A stretch of DNA of 64,000 nucleotides from Pelomonas baiyunensis (GTDB lineage Bacteria > Pseudomonadota > Gammaproteobacteria > Burkholderiales > Burkholderiaceae_C). The number at the start of each line of letters is the position of its first letter. Positions within the stretch are counted from its first letter, which is position 1. Positions 52,902 to 61,315 of the stretch are shown here, one piece after another. Both the position numbers and the translations under genes were made by a program. The stretch is taken from the NCBI RefSeq assembly GCF_043555935.1, contig NZ_JBIGIB010000003.1:558001-622000 (forward strand). Direction: 5' to 3'. The notes under the pieces are model-generated. The model made no database searches. It was not told where the DNA came from and saw nothing but the letters and a program-made list of their open reading frames with translations.

Positions 52902-53774
52902 TCAGTGCTGCATGCCCCAGCGGCGAATGGTTCGGCGTTCGATGGCGGCAAACAGCACGTTCTCGACCACCAGCCCAATCAAGATCACGAAGAACAAGCC
53001 GGCGAACACGTTGGCGGTTTCCAGCTGATTGCGGTTCTCGAAGATGAACCAGCCCAAGCCGCCTTTGCCCGACGACACGCCGAACACCAGCTCGGCGGCA
53101 ATCAACGTTCGCCAGGCAAAGGCCCAGCCGATCTTCAAGCCGGTCAGGATGGCGGGGAACGCGGCCGGGATCAGGATGCGCCCCACCAGCGCAAAGTTGC
53201 CCAGGCCGTAGTTCTGGCCCACCATGCGCAGCGTTTTGGACACCGCGCGAAAGCCGCCGTGGGTGTTCAGCGCCACAGCCCACAGCACCGAGTGCACCAC
53301 GACAAAGATCACGCTGCCCGTGCCCAGGCCGAACCAGATCAGCGCAAGCGGCAGCAGCGCGATGGCAGGCAGTGGGTTGAACATGGACGTGAGCGTTTCC
53401 AGCAGATCGGTGCCAACGCGCGAACTGATGGCCACCGTGGTGAGCACGGCTGCACCCGTCACGCCAATGCCGTAGGCCACCAGCAGCACCTGCAGCGACA
53501 CGCCGGCACGCTCCAGCAGCACGCCATCCGCAATGCCCTTCACGAACGCGGTCACCGTCTCCAGAAAGGTGGGAAACAGCAGCGCGTTGTCGAGCCAGCG
53601 GCCGTACAGCTCCCAGATGGCAGCGAGCACGGCCAGGATGACGACCTTGCGCAGTCCGCTGTGGCGGTACAGGGCATCGAACGTCGACAGCGGTCGTTGT
53701 GCCACGCTTTCAGAGGGCGGGGCGATGTCCAGCACGATCTCGGGCCGTGCAACTTGAGGGGTGGTCATGTTCAT
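52902..53774 (-). CDS. ABC transporter permease (NitT/TauT family)
   Basis: 290 residues, about six TM helices. Binding-protein-dependent transport domain with the EAA coupling loop GGFRAVSKTLRMVGQNYGLGNFALVGRILIPAAFPAILTGLKIGWAFAWRTLIAAELV, typical of SsuC/TauC. ATG at 53774 or 53768 (MNMTTP or MTTP) cannot be separated. It ends 26 bp before the SBP gene and starts 5 bp after the ATPase stop. Confidence 0.92.
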   Translation of the reverse strand: MNMTTPQVARPEIVLDIAPPSESVAQRPLSTFDALYRHSGLRKVVILAVLAAIWELYGRWLDNALLFPTFLETVTAFVKGIADGVLLERAGVSLQVLLVAYGIGVTGAAVLTTVAISSRVGTDLLETLTSMFNPLPAIALLPLALIWFGLGTGSVIFVVVHSVLWAVALNTHGGFRAVSKTLRMVGQNYGLGNFALVGRILIPAAFPAILTGLKIGWAFAWRTLIAAELVFGVSSGKGGLGWFIFENRNQLETANVFAGLFFVILIGLVVENVLFAAIERRTIRRWGMQH

Positions 53775-53779
53775 GGCGA

Positions 53780-54541
53780 TCAGTGGAAGAGCATGGCGTC
53801 GATGCGGGCTTCGAGCTCGGCCTGTTTGGCTGTTCCCAGTTCTGCGGGGGCCACGCTGTTGAGCTCGGCCTTCACGCGGCCCGGGTGCGGCGACAGCAAC
53901 AGAATGCGGGTGCCGATGCGAACGGCTTCGTCGATGGAGTGCGTCACGAACAGCACCGTGAAGCGGGTGTCGTCCCACAGCTGCAGCAGTTCCTCCTGCA
54001 TCTTGCGGCGGGTCAGGGCATCGAGTGATGCGAAGGGCTCGTCCATCAAGAGCACCGTGGGTTCCATGGCCATGCCGCGGGCAATCGCCACGCGCTGCTT
54101 CATGCCGCCCGACAGCATGTGCGGGTAGCTGTTCGTGAAGCGCGCCAGGCCCACTTTCTCGATGTAGTGGTCGGCCCGGTCGCCGGCTTCAGCGCCCCTC
54201 AGGCGGCCGCTGGATTCCAGCGCAAAGATCACGTTCTGGCGAACGGTCTTCCAGGGCAGCAGTTGGTCGAACTCCTGGAACACCATCATGCGATCGGGGC
54301 CCGGGCCATGCACCGGTGTGCCGTTCAGCAGGATCTGACCCTCGCTCGGCGTGATGTAGCCGCCGATGGCTTTGAGCAAGGTGGACTTGCCGCAGCCCGA
54401 CGGGCCGAGCAGCACGAAGCGGTCTGAGGGGTGCACTTGGAAGTCGACCCGACTGGTCGCCGTGACCAGTGCATCGTCGGTTTTGTATTGCAGCGTCACG
54501 CCCTGCACATGCAGCAGCGGACGCCCGGTGTGGGCGCTCAT
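53780..54541 (-). CDS. ABC transporter ATPase (NitT/TauT family)
   Basis: 253 residues: Walker A GPSGCGKST, Q-loop VFQEFDQLLPW, signature LSGGMKQRVAIARG, Walker B VLLMDEPFASLD, switch His in VTHSIDEAV. It is the first gene of the operon, 66 bp from the divergent response-regulator gene, whose product probably controls it. Confidence 0.93.
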   Translation of the reverse strand: MSAHTGRPLLHVQGVTLQYKTDDALVTATSRVDFQVHPSDRFVLLGPSGCGKSTLLKAIGGYITPSEGQILLNGTPVHGPGPDRMMVFQEFDQLLPWKTVRQNVIFALESSGRLRGAEAGDRADHYIEKVGLARFTNSYPHMLSGGMKQRVAIARGMAMEPTVLLMDEPFASLDALTRRKMQEELLQLWDDTRFTVLFVTHSIDEAVRIGTRILLLSPHPGRVKAELNSVAPAELGTAKQAELEARIDAMLFH

Positions 54542-54556
54542 GGCTTGTCTCCTTGC

Positions 54557-54596
54557 CTGTTGTGTGCTGGGCAGATTAGGCTTGGACTCTGTTGTG
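54557..54596. promoter_or_regulatory. Direct repeats in the divergent ABC/two-component intergenic region
   Basis: CTGTTGTG at 54557-54564 and again at 54589-54596, 32 bp apart, within only 66 bp between the two start codons. Candidate binding sites for the adjacent response regulator. Confidence 0.45.
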
Positions 54597-54607
54597 AATC
54601 TGACCGA

Positions 54608-55276
54608 ATGCGCATCCTGCTTGTTGAAGACACCGAAGACGTGGCCGAGGGGGTCATTGCCGTGCTGCGGCATACCGGCCACACCGTCGACTGGCAGGTG
54701 GATGGGCGTCAAGCCGAGAGCCTGGCGATGCACGGCGACTACGACTTGGTCATCCTGGACGTGATGCTGCCGGGCCTGGACGGGCTGTCCTTGCTGCGCC
54801 GGATGCGTGATGCGGGCGTGGCCTCGCCGGTGCTGATGCTGACCGCGCGCATCCACCTCGACGACCGCGTGGATGCTTTGGATCTGGGGGCTGACGACTA
54901 CCTCACCAAGCCGTTTGCCTTTCGGGAGTTGGAGGCCCGCGTGCGGGCCTTGCTGCGCCGACGCGCGGGCGATGCGACCAACCTGCTTCAGTGCGGTGCC
55001 ATCGGCATCGATCGCAAGACGCGCAACGTGACCGTCGCGGGTGCGGCCGTGGATCTGTCGCGCCGTGAGGTGACGCTGCTGGAAATCATCGCTGCCCGGC
55101 CGGGGCGGATCTTCAGCAAGGAAGAGCTGATCGATCGTTTGTTCAGCGTGGACGACGCGCCCAGCGCCAATGCCGTCGAGCAGGTGATTGCGCGGTTGCG
55201 GCGCAAGCTGGAGGGCGCAGGGGTGGAGATCAAGACCCTGCGGGGCCTGGGCTACCAGTTGGTCGTCACGCCGTGA
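54608..55276 (+). CDS. OmpR-family response regulator (TctD-like)
   Basis: 222 residues. Receiver domain with acidic pair ED (residues 8-9), phosphoacceptor Asp51 (VILDVMLPG) and KPFAFRELEARV; C-terminal winged helix (LSRREVTLLEIIAARPGRIFSKEELIDRLFS ... VEQVIARLRRKLEGAGVEIKTLRGLGYQL). Start overlaps nothing, and its stop overlaps the kinase start (GTGA). The pair is the TctD/TctE type, which elsewhere controls a carboxylate transporter; here the divergent NitT/TauT transporter is the natural target. Confidence 0.94.
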   Translation: MRILLVEDTEDVAEGVIAVLRHTGHTVDWQVDGRQAESLAMHGDYDLVILDVMLPGLDGLSLLRRMRDAGVASPVLMLTARIHLDDRVDALDLGADDYLTKPFAFRELEARVRALLRRRAGDATNLLQCGAIGIDRKTRNVTVAGAAVDLSRREVTLLEIIAARPGRIFSKEELIDRLFSVDDAPSANAVEQVIARLRRKLEGAGVEIKTLRGLGYQLVVTP

Positions 55277-56658
55277 GGTGGCAACCTCGATCGCTGTATG
55301 CGCGGCTGGCGCTGGCGCTGACGCTGGTGTTGGGCGCGGCGGGCTCGGGCTTGCTGGTGGCGGCCTGGTGGTACGCGAGCGTGGCGGCTGATGAGGCGTA
55401 CGACCAGATCCTGGTGTCCGGTGCGCTGCAGATTGCGGAGAACACCTGGCTGAACAAGGGTGTGCTGGATGTGGATGTGCCGTTGGCGGCTTTTGCCGTC
55501 TTGTCGGCCCGTGACCGCGTGTTCTACCAAGTGCTGGACCCTCAACGCCGCGTGGTGGCCGGAGACCCGTCGCTGCAGGTGGCGGTGCCGTGGGAAGGCA
55601 TCAAGCGAGGGCCGGTCCTGTTGAGCGCCGTCGTTCAGGAGCAGCGAGTGCGTGTGGCCATCGTGGGGCGGCACGTGATGCCGCAGGACCCGCAGGGGTG
55701 GGCGGCCGTTGTGCTGGCCGAAACCCAAATCGCACGAGGGACGTTGGCGCAGAGTCTGGCCACCAAGGCGCTGTGGATCATTGGGTTGATGGGGGTCATC
55801 ACCATCGGCGCTGCCATGGTGGCTGCGCAGCGCGCGTTGAAGCCCTTGCACGACGTGGCCCGCGCGATCGGCGCACGTGACGCCGCCTCCCGCGATCCCC
55901 TGGTGGTCGAGGCGCCGCCAGAAGCCGAAGTGCTGGTGCAAACCATCAACGACTTCATTGCGCGGCTCAATGCACGCATCGCGCTGATGCGACGCGTGAT
56001 GGGGGATGTGGCCCATCAAATTCGCACGCCGCTGGCTGCCATTGCATCGCAGGTGGAGTTGTGGGAGTACGCGCCGGACGAGGCGACGCGGCGGGTGCAA
56101 GCGCAACGCATCAAGACGCGGCTGGAGGACGTGGGCGAACTGTCCAGTCAGATGCTGAGTCATGCCCTGGTGTTGCACCGCTCCCAGGGCGTGAGCATGG
56201 ACAGGGTGGACCTCGTGGACCTTGTGCGGCAGCAGTTGATGCAACAACTGGAAGACCGGCCCGCGAGGCAGGTCGATGTCGAGTTCACTGCGCCGGACCA
56301 GCCGGTCTGGACATGCGGTGATGCGGTCATGCTCAAGGAGGCCGTGCGCAACGTGCTGGGCAATGCGCTGACGTATGGCGTGCGAACGCGCTTGTGCGTG
56401 GCGGTGAAGTCCACGGCATCTCACGCCGAGATTTGCGTGGAAGACGATGGGCCGGGCATTGAGCCGACGCGCTGGGACGCGCTGCGCCGCCCCTTCACGC
56501 CACGTGGTGACGGCCGCATCGGCGCCAGCCTGGGCTTGTCCATCGTGGACGAAGTGATGCGGGCCCACGGGGGCGAGCTGCGTTTCGAGGCCCCGGCCTC
56601 GGGCGGCTTTCGGGTCGTGCTTCGCTTGACGCTGGAACTGCAGCTGACGGGTGCGTGA
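55273..56658 (+). CDS. Sensor histidine kinase (TctE-like)
   Basis: 461 residues. TM1 at about 8-33, a periplasmic domain of the two-component-kinase N-terminal type (YDQILVSGALQIAENT ... DVPLAAFAVLSARDRVFYQVLDPQRRVVAGDPSL), TM2 about 160-180, a HAMP-like linker (RALKPLHDVARAI), the H-box with His248 (DVAHQIRTPLAAI), N-box EAVRNVLGNALTYG, G1 EDDGPGI, F-box RRPFTPRGDG and G2 GASLGLSIV. All catalytic boxes are intact. GTG start, translationally coupled to the regulator. Confidence 0.94.
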   Translation: MRWQPRSLYARLALALTLVLGAAGSGLLVAAWWYASVAADEAYDQILVSGALQIAENTWLNKGVLDVDVPLAAFAVLSARDRVFYQVLDPQRRVVAGDPSLQVAVPWEGIKRGPVLLSAVVQEQRVRVAIVGRHVMPQDPQGWAAVVLAETQIARGTLAQSLATKALWIIGLMGVITIGAAMVAAQRALKPLHDVARAIGARDAASRDPLVVEAPPEAEVLVQTINDFIARLNARIALMRRVMGDVAHQIRTPLAAIASQVELWEYAPDEATRRVQAQRIKTRLEDVGELSSQMLSHALVLHRSQGVSMDRVDLVDLVRQQLMQQLEDRPARQVDVEFTAPDQPVWTCGDAVMLKEAVRNVLGNALTYGVRTRLCVAVKSTASHAEICVEDDGPGIEPTRWDALRRPFTPRGDGRIGASLGLSIVDEVMRAHGGELRFEAPASGGFRVVLRLTLELQLTGA

Positions 56659-56697
56659 AGCGGGCAGCGGCGAGGGGGCGCTGCGCTGGACGCCCAT

Positions 56698-58248
56698 TCA
56701 GCGCCGTGCCGGCACCTCGTAGCTGAAGTCCGCGCGCGAGGTCGGGCCGGACGCGGGTGCGGCCCCGGGCGGTGCGGTGCGCCGGTAGTCCACCCGCACC
56801 CGCTGGGCATCGACGCTCACGCGCAGGTGCCCGCTGTTGGGGTGCACCACCGCGCCGGGGTAGGCCTCGGCGAAGTAGAGCGCCTCGTGGGGGTCGGCGG
56901 GTTCGGGCACGGTTTGGTAGATCACGCCGTCCAGGGTCTCGCGGGCGGAGACATGGTCATGGCCCTGGAAAAAAATCGTCACGCCCGTGCGCACGAAGAG
57001 CGCGTGGATGGGCTCGGGCCAGCCCGGGCGGCGGGTGGCGAATTCGTCGCGGCCGCGGCGGTCTTGGCCGCCCCACTCGTACAGCCGCGCCAGGCCCGCG
57101 CCGCCGCGCCCGGTGCCCAGCACGTGGTGGGCGAACACGAACTTGTACTTGGCGCGGCTTTGCGTCAGCGTCTCACGCAGCCAGCGGTACTGGGCCTCGC
57201 CCAGGGTGTTGTTCCAGAGGTCACGGCCGCCCTTGCTGCCCCCCGTGTCACCGCCCTTGTCGCCACCTTTGTCCCGCGAGCCCAGCGCGTTGTCCACCGG
57301 CTGGGGGCTGTGCCAGTACGGGTCGATCACCACGAACAGCGCGTCGCCCCAGGTCCACGCGTGGTAGTCGCGCAGCAGGCCGATGTGAGGCACTTCGAGC
57401 GTGTCGCCGCTGTAGAAGCGGTTGGGCGCGGGCTGGGGGTAGAGCCGGTTGCGTGCGTTCTGGGCCCACACCGCCACGTTGTGGGGCGTGCCGTCGAGGT
57501 TGGCGGCGGCCGCCTGCTCGTGGTTGCCGTTGACCAGAAACACCGGCGCGCTTTGCCCCACGAGGGCGAGAAACGGGCGCTGCAGCCGGTAGCGCTGGGT
57601 CACGGTGGCGGCGTTCAGCTCGGGCAGGGTGTCGACGCTGAAGTCGTCGCCCAGCGTGAGGTAGAAGTCCGGCCGATCGGCCGCCGCGGCGCGCAGGGTC
57701 TGGGCGTACATCGCCGCATCGAACTGGTGGCCACGCTCGGGGTGGCTGTCGCCCTGCAACGCGAAGCTGAACGCCTCGCCCGGTGCCCGCTGGGTGTGGA
57801 AGGCGTGCTCCGCCCCGGTGTCGAAGCGCTCAGCGCCCACGCGGCGCGACAGCAGCCGGTAGCGCTGCGCCCGCCCCGGGGCCAGGCCGGTGAGTTCGAT
57901 CTCGGCCGGCTCGCCGGGTTCGAGCTGGCGCAGCGGTGTGCGGCGCCAGGCGGCCTCGCCCTCGCTCGCAAACTCCACCACGGCTTCCAGGCGGTCGGCG
58001 CTCAGCACGTTCAGCGTCACGCTGTCGCGCGTGGGCCGGCCCAGCAGCACCGAGAGGCGGTCCAGCGCGGCCACATCGGCGGGCAGCACCAGCGCGGGTT
58101 GTCGGCCCCTGCCGCCGCGTTCGCCTCGTTCGGCTTTCTCGGTGGGGCCGCGGCGGCGGGCGCCGTCGTCGTCGGCCTGGGCCAACGCGGTGTGGGCCGC
58201 CACGGCCAGCAGCGTGGCCCACAGCAGCCGGGGCAGGTGCCGCTTCAT
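56698..58248 (-). CDS. Secreted calcineurin-type metallophosphoesterase, subtype A (copy 1)
   Basis: 516 residues. Signal peptide MKRHLPRLLWATLLAVAAHTALAQA, an Arg/Gly-rich charged linker, an Fn3-like or purple-acid-phosphatase-like N-terminal domain (about 50-150) and a metallophosphoesterase domain. The five metal motifs are all present: QGDSHPER, LTLGDDFSVDT, VNGNHEQ, FVFAHHVLGTGRGG, FFQGHDHVSA. A charged Lys/Gly insert (DKGGDKGGDTGG) interrupts the domain. Closest in the window to copy 4. Overlaps copy 2 by 4 nt; last gene of the operon. Substrate unknown. Confidence 0.88.
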   Translation of the reverse strand: MKRHLPRLLWATLLAVAAHTALAQADDDGARRRGPTEKAERGERGGRGRQPALVLPADVAALDRLSVLLGRPTRDSVTLNVLSADRLEAVVEFASEGEAAWRRTPLRQLEPGEPAEIELTGLAPGRAQRYRLLSRRVGAERFDTGAEHAFHTQRAPGEAFSFALQGDSHPERGHQFDAAMYAQTLRAAAADRPDFYLTLGDDFSVDTLPELNAATVTQRYRLQRPFLALVGQSAPVFLVNGNHEQAAAANLDGTPHNVAVWAQNARNRLYPQPAPNRFYSGDTLEVPHIGLLRDYHAWTWGDALFVVIDPYWHSPQPVDNALGSRDKGGDKGGDTGGSKGGRDLWNNTLGEAQYRWLRETLTQSRAKYKFVFAHHVLGTGRGGAGLARLYEWGGQDRRGRDEFATRRPGWPEPIHALFVRTGVTIFFQGHDHVSARETLDGVIYQTVPEPADPHEALYFAEAYPGAVVHPNSGHLRVSVDAQRVRVDYRRTAPPGAAPASGPTSRADFSYEVPARR

Positions 58249-59657
58249 GGCGCCCCCAGTTCGGCGCGGTGCAGCACTCGCGGGCTGGCACCTTCGGTGG
58301 CCACGTATTCCGCGATCACGCGCTCCGGCGTGCAGCGCAGGCGCAGGTAGCCGCCTTCGCCGCGCACCACGCCGCTGCGGTAGCCGTAGTCGGCGCCGGC
58401 CTGGGTGTGGCCCGGGCCGCTGTGGCCGGGCTGGGGTACCTCCACGTAGGCGATGCCGTCCAGGCTCTGCCAGGCAAAGAGGTGGTCGTGGCCGTGGAAC
58501 ACGGCCGTCACGCCGGTGCGCCGCAGCAGCGCGTGGATGGGCTCGGCCCAGCCGGGGCGGTGGGCTGCCAGGCCGTCGCTGCCATCGGCGTTGCGGCCGC
58601 CCCATTCGCCGTAGCCGGCGGCCTCCACGCCGCCGCGGCCCTGGCGGTCCAGCCCGCCCAGCAACTGGTGCACGAACACCAGCTTGTGCCGTGCGCGGCT
58701 GTGCTGCAGGGTGTCGCGCAGCCAGCGGGTTTGGGCCTCGCCGAGCGACAGACCCCAGCGGTCGTCGCTGCGCCCGGTGGGGCCGTGCCAGTAGGGGTTG
58801 AGCACGACGAACAGCGTGTCGCCCCAGGTCCAGGCGTAGTAGTCCTGCAGGCGGGCGCCGTCGGGGTGGCGGGTCTCGTCGCCCGTGTAGATGTAGCCCG
58901 GCTCGGGGTTCGCGAAATGCCGGCGCCGCATGGCGTTGGCCCAGTCGGCCAGGCTGTCGGAGCCGCGGCGCAGCTTGGCCTCTTCGCCGTCGTGGTTGCC
59001 CAGCACCAGAAACACCGGCAGGCCCAGTTGGCCGAGGTAGTGGTGCTGCTGGGCGTACTGCGCGGCGGCGGCCTCGCGGCTGGCGTGCTTGTCCACCATG
59101 AAGGTGTCGCCCAGGTCGATGTGGAAGTCCGGCGCGTCGGCGCGGGCTGCGGCCAGGGTGCGCTGGTAGAGGGTGGGGTCGGTGTTCTGGTCGAGGTGGG
59201 AGTCGGCGGTCAGCGTGACGGTGAAGCTCGCACCGGCCGCACGCGCGGTGTGCCAGCCGCCCTGGGCCAGCGTGCGGCCATCCTCGGCGCGTAGCTCGTA
59301 GCGGTAGGCCCGGTCGGCGGCCAGGCCGTCCAGGCGCAGCAGCAGGGGCTCGCCCTGGCGCAGCGTCAGGCGGCGCTCGCCGCCGGCCGCGTCGGGTTCG
59401 CGGGCCTGCCAGCGCAGCACCACGGCCTCGTCGCGCCGCGCGGCGCGCAGGCTGAGCGTGACGGCCGTGGCCTCGGGCCGGCCCGGCACCACGTCCACCT
59501 CGGGTTGGGCGGTGAAGGGGGCGGGCTGGTGCGCCGGGCCTTGGCGCTCGGGCGGCGGCCCGGGCCGGCCGCGCGGCCGGCCGTCTTGTGCGTGGCTGGC
59601 GGCGAGCAGCAGCCCGGCAGCAGCCATCAGCAGGAGGGGGCGCAGGCGTCGCGGCAT
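58245..59657 (-). CDS. Secreted calcineurin-type metallophosphoesterase, subtype B (copy 2)
   Basis: 470 residues. Signal peptide MPRRLRPLLLMAAAGLLLAASHA, a Pro/Arg/Gly-rich linker, an Fn3-like domain (TAVTLSLRAARRDEAVVLRWQ) and the phosphoesterase domain with TADSHLD, IDLGDTFMVDKHAS, VLGNHDGE, FVHQLLGGLDRQGRGGVEAA and VFHGHDHLFAWQ. The subtype B markers GDTFM..KH and GGLD...GGVEA are shared with copy 3 and absent from copies 1 and 4. Its stop overlaps the start of copy 1 (ATGA). Confidence 0.88.
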   Translation of the reverse strand: MPRRLRPLLLMAAAGLLLAASHAQDGRPRGRPGPPPERQGPAHQPAPFTAQPEVDVVPGRPEATAVTLSLRAARRDEAVVLRWQAREPDAAGGERRLTLRQGEPLLLRLDGLAADRAYRYELRAEDGRTLAQGGWHTARAAGASFTVTLTADSHLDQNTDPTLYQRTLAAARADAPDFHIDLGDTFMVDKHASREAAAAQYAQQHHYLGQLGLPVFLVLGNHDGEEAKLRRGSDSLADWANAMRRRHFANPEPGYIYTGDETRHPDGARLQDYYAWTWGDTLFVVLNPYWHGPTGRSDDRWGLSLGEAQTRWLRDTLQHSRARHKLVFVHQLLGGLDRQGRGGVEAAGYGEWGGRNADGSDGLAAHRPGWAEPIHALLRRTGVTAVFHGHDHLFAWQSLDGIAYVEVPQPGHSGPGHTQAGADYGYRSGVVRGEGGYLRLRCTPERVIAEYVATEGASPRVLHRAELGAP

Positions 59658-59693
59658 GGGGTGGGGCGTGTCAGCGGCCGAGTGTGCGGGGCT

Positions 59694-61307
59694 TCAGGGG
59701 CGCGGCACGGTCCAGCGGTCGTCCACCTGCGCATTTTTGCGCGTGGCGGTCTCGTCCTTGGGCAGCCAGGCGCGCACGTACTCGCTGGTCACGCCGGCGG
59801 GGCTCACGGTCACGCGCAGGTGGCCCGAGCTGCTGGCGATGGTGCCGCTGGTGTAGTGGTAGGCCTGGGCCAGGCTGGCGCCGCTGCTGGTGTTGGCCGC
59901 ACTCGGCTGGGGCACCTCCTGGTAGACGATGCCGTCGAGCTGCTGGCGGGCGTAGAGGTGGTCGTGCCCGTGGAACACCGCCGTCACCTTGTTCTGCACC
60001 AGCAGGGTGTGGATGGGCGCGGCCCAGCCGGGGCGGTGCGCCGCAAAGCCGTCGCTGCCGTCGAAGTTCTTGCCGCCCCACTCGAAGAAGGGCGCGGCCT
60101 CCACGCCGCCGCGCATCTGCCCGTCCAGCCCGCCCACCAGGTTGTGCAGGAAGACGAACTTGTAGGCCGCGGTGCTGGTGGCCAGGGTGTCGGCCAGCCA
60201 GCGGTACTGGCGCTCGCCCAGGGTGAGGTTCCAGCCGTCTTTGCTGGCCTGGGCGGTGCTGTTCCAGTAGGGGTCCAGCACCACAAAGAGCGCGTCGCCC
60301 CACTGCCAGCTGTACCAGGCGGCACGCGTGCCGGTGATGGGGTCGGGCTGGGTGTCACCGCGGTAGAAGAAGCCCGGCTGCGGGTTGGCGAAGTAGGTCT
60401 GCCGCGCCTGCGTGGCCCAGGCGGGCAGGGCCTGGGCGGTGCGGGTGTCCAGCCAGCCCAGCTCGCCGTCGTGGTTGCCGTTGACGAGGAAGAGCGGCAC
60501 CGAGTGGCTGAAGCGTCCGAAGTTCACCCGCTCGTAGGCGTAGCGGCGGTTCACGGTGGCGGCGTCGGGCGCCATCTGCACGAGGGCCGCCAGCGGGTCG
60601 CTGTGCTTCTCGGTCATGAAGGTGTCGCCCAGGTCGATGTGGAAGTCCGCCCGGTCGGCCAGCACGTTGTCCAGCGTGCGTTGGTACAGCGCGAGGCTGG
60701 AGTTTTCGTCGAGGTGCGAGTCGGCCTGCAGCGTGAAGCTGAAGCTCGCGCCGGCGGCCCGGGCCGTGTGCAGGGCGTAGTCAGGGCTGGCCGTGGCGCT
60801 GCCGGCGCCTGTGGCGGTGAACAGCAGCCGGTAGCGGTAGGCCGTGTCGCCCTGCAGGTTGCCCAGCGTGAGGCTGGCCACCTCGCCGGCTTTCACAGCC
60901 ACTGCCGCGCTCTGCAATTCAGCCCCGCCGGCCTGCGGCGCGTAGGCCACCACGAGGGAGCCGGTTTGGTCCGCACTCAGCAGCTTGAGCGTGACCGTGC
61001 TGGCCGTGGGCGCACCCAGCAGCACGCTGCCGTTGAAGGCCGCCCCCGGGGTGGGGGCAGGGGCGGGCGCTGGGCTGGGCGCCGGAGTGGGCGCAGGGCT
61101 TGGCGCAGGGCTGGGGGCAGGCGTTGGTGCCGGGGTGGGTGCCGGGGTGGGGGCGGGTGCAGGCGTAGGTGCGGGCGCGCTGCTGCCACCCCCACCGCAG
61201 CCGCTGGCAAGCGCCACGGCCAGCAGCAGCGGGGCGGCGGGGTGGGCCCACGCGGAGCGGCGAGGTGACGGGGCTGGGCTCATGGTGGTGCTCATGGCGG
61301 GGTTCAT
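59694..61307 (-). CDS. Lipoprotein metallophosphoesterase, subtype B (copy 3) with (PTPA)n linker
   Basis: 537 residues. Lipobox VALASGC with Gly at +2 (outer-membrane sorting expected), a Pro/Ala/Thr/Ser repeat linker of about 45 residues, an Fn3-like domain (TASTVTLKLLSADQTGSLVVAY) and the phosphoesterase domain: QADSHLDENSS, IDLGDTFMTEKHSD, VNGNHDGE, FVFLHNLVGGLDGQMRGGVEAA, VFHGHDHLYARQ. Closely similar to copy 2 in the catalytic part, but it ends in a C-terminal segment (WLPKDETATRKNAQ) shared with copy 4. Starts at 61307; two further in-frame ATGs follow. Confidence 0.88.
   Translation of the reverse strand: MNPAMSTTMSPAPSPRRSAWAHPAAPLLLAVALASGCGGGGSSAPAPTPAPAPTPAPTPAPTPAPSPAPSPAPTPAPSPAPAPAPTPGAAFNGSVLLGAPTASTVTLKLLSADQTGSLVVAYAPQAGGAELQSAAVAVKAGEVASLTLGNLQGDTAYRYRLLFTATGAGSATASPDYALHTARAAGASFSFTLQADSHLDENSSLALYQRTLDNVLADRADFHIDLGDTFMTEKHSDPLAALVQMAPDAATVNRRYAYERVNFGRFSHSVPLFLVNGNHDGELGWLDTRTAQALPAWATQARQTYFANPQPGFFYRGDTQPDPITGTRAAWYSWQWGDALFVVLDPYWNSTAQASKDGWNLTLGERQYRWLADTLATSTAAYKFVFLHNLVGGLDGQMRGGVEAAPFFEWGGKNFDGSDGFAAHRPGWAAPIHTLLVQNKVTAVFHGHDHLYARQQLDGIVYQEVPQPSAANTSSGASLAQAYHYTSGTIASSSGHLRVTVSPAGVTSEYVRAWLPKDETATRKNAQVDDRWTVPRP
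61046..61180 (-). repeat. Low-complexity (PTPA)n coding repeat of copy 3
   Basis: Short GC-rich periodic DNA coding alternating Pro-Thr/Ser-Pro-Ala. It acts as an extended linker between the lipid anchor and the enzyme, and is prone to slippage. Confidence 0.8.
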
Positions 61308-61315
61308 GGCAAGGG

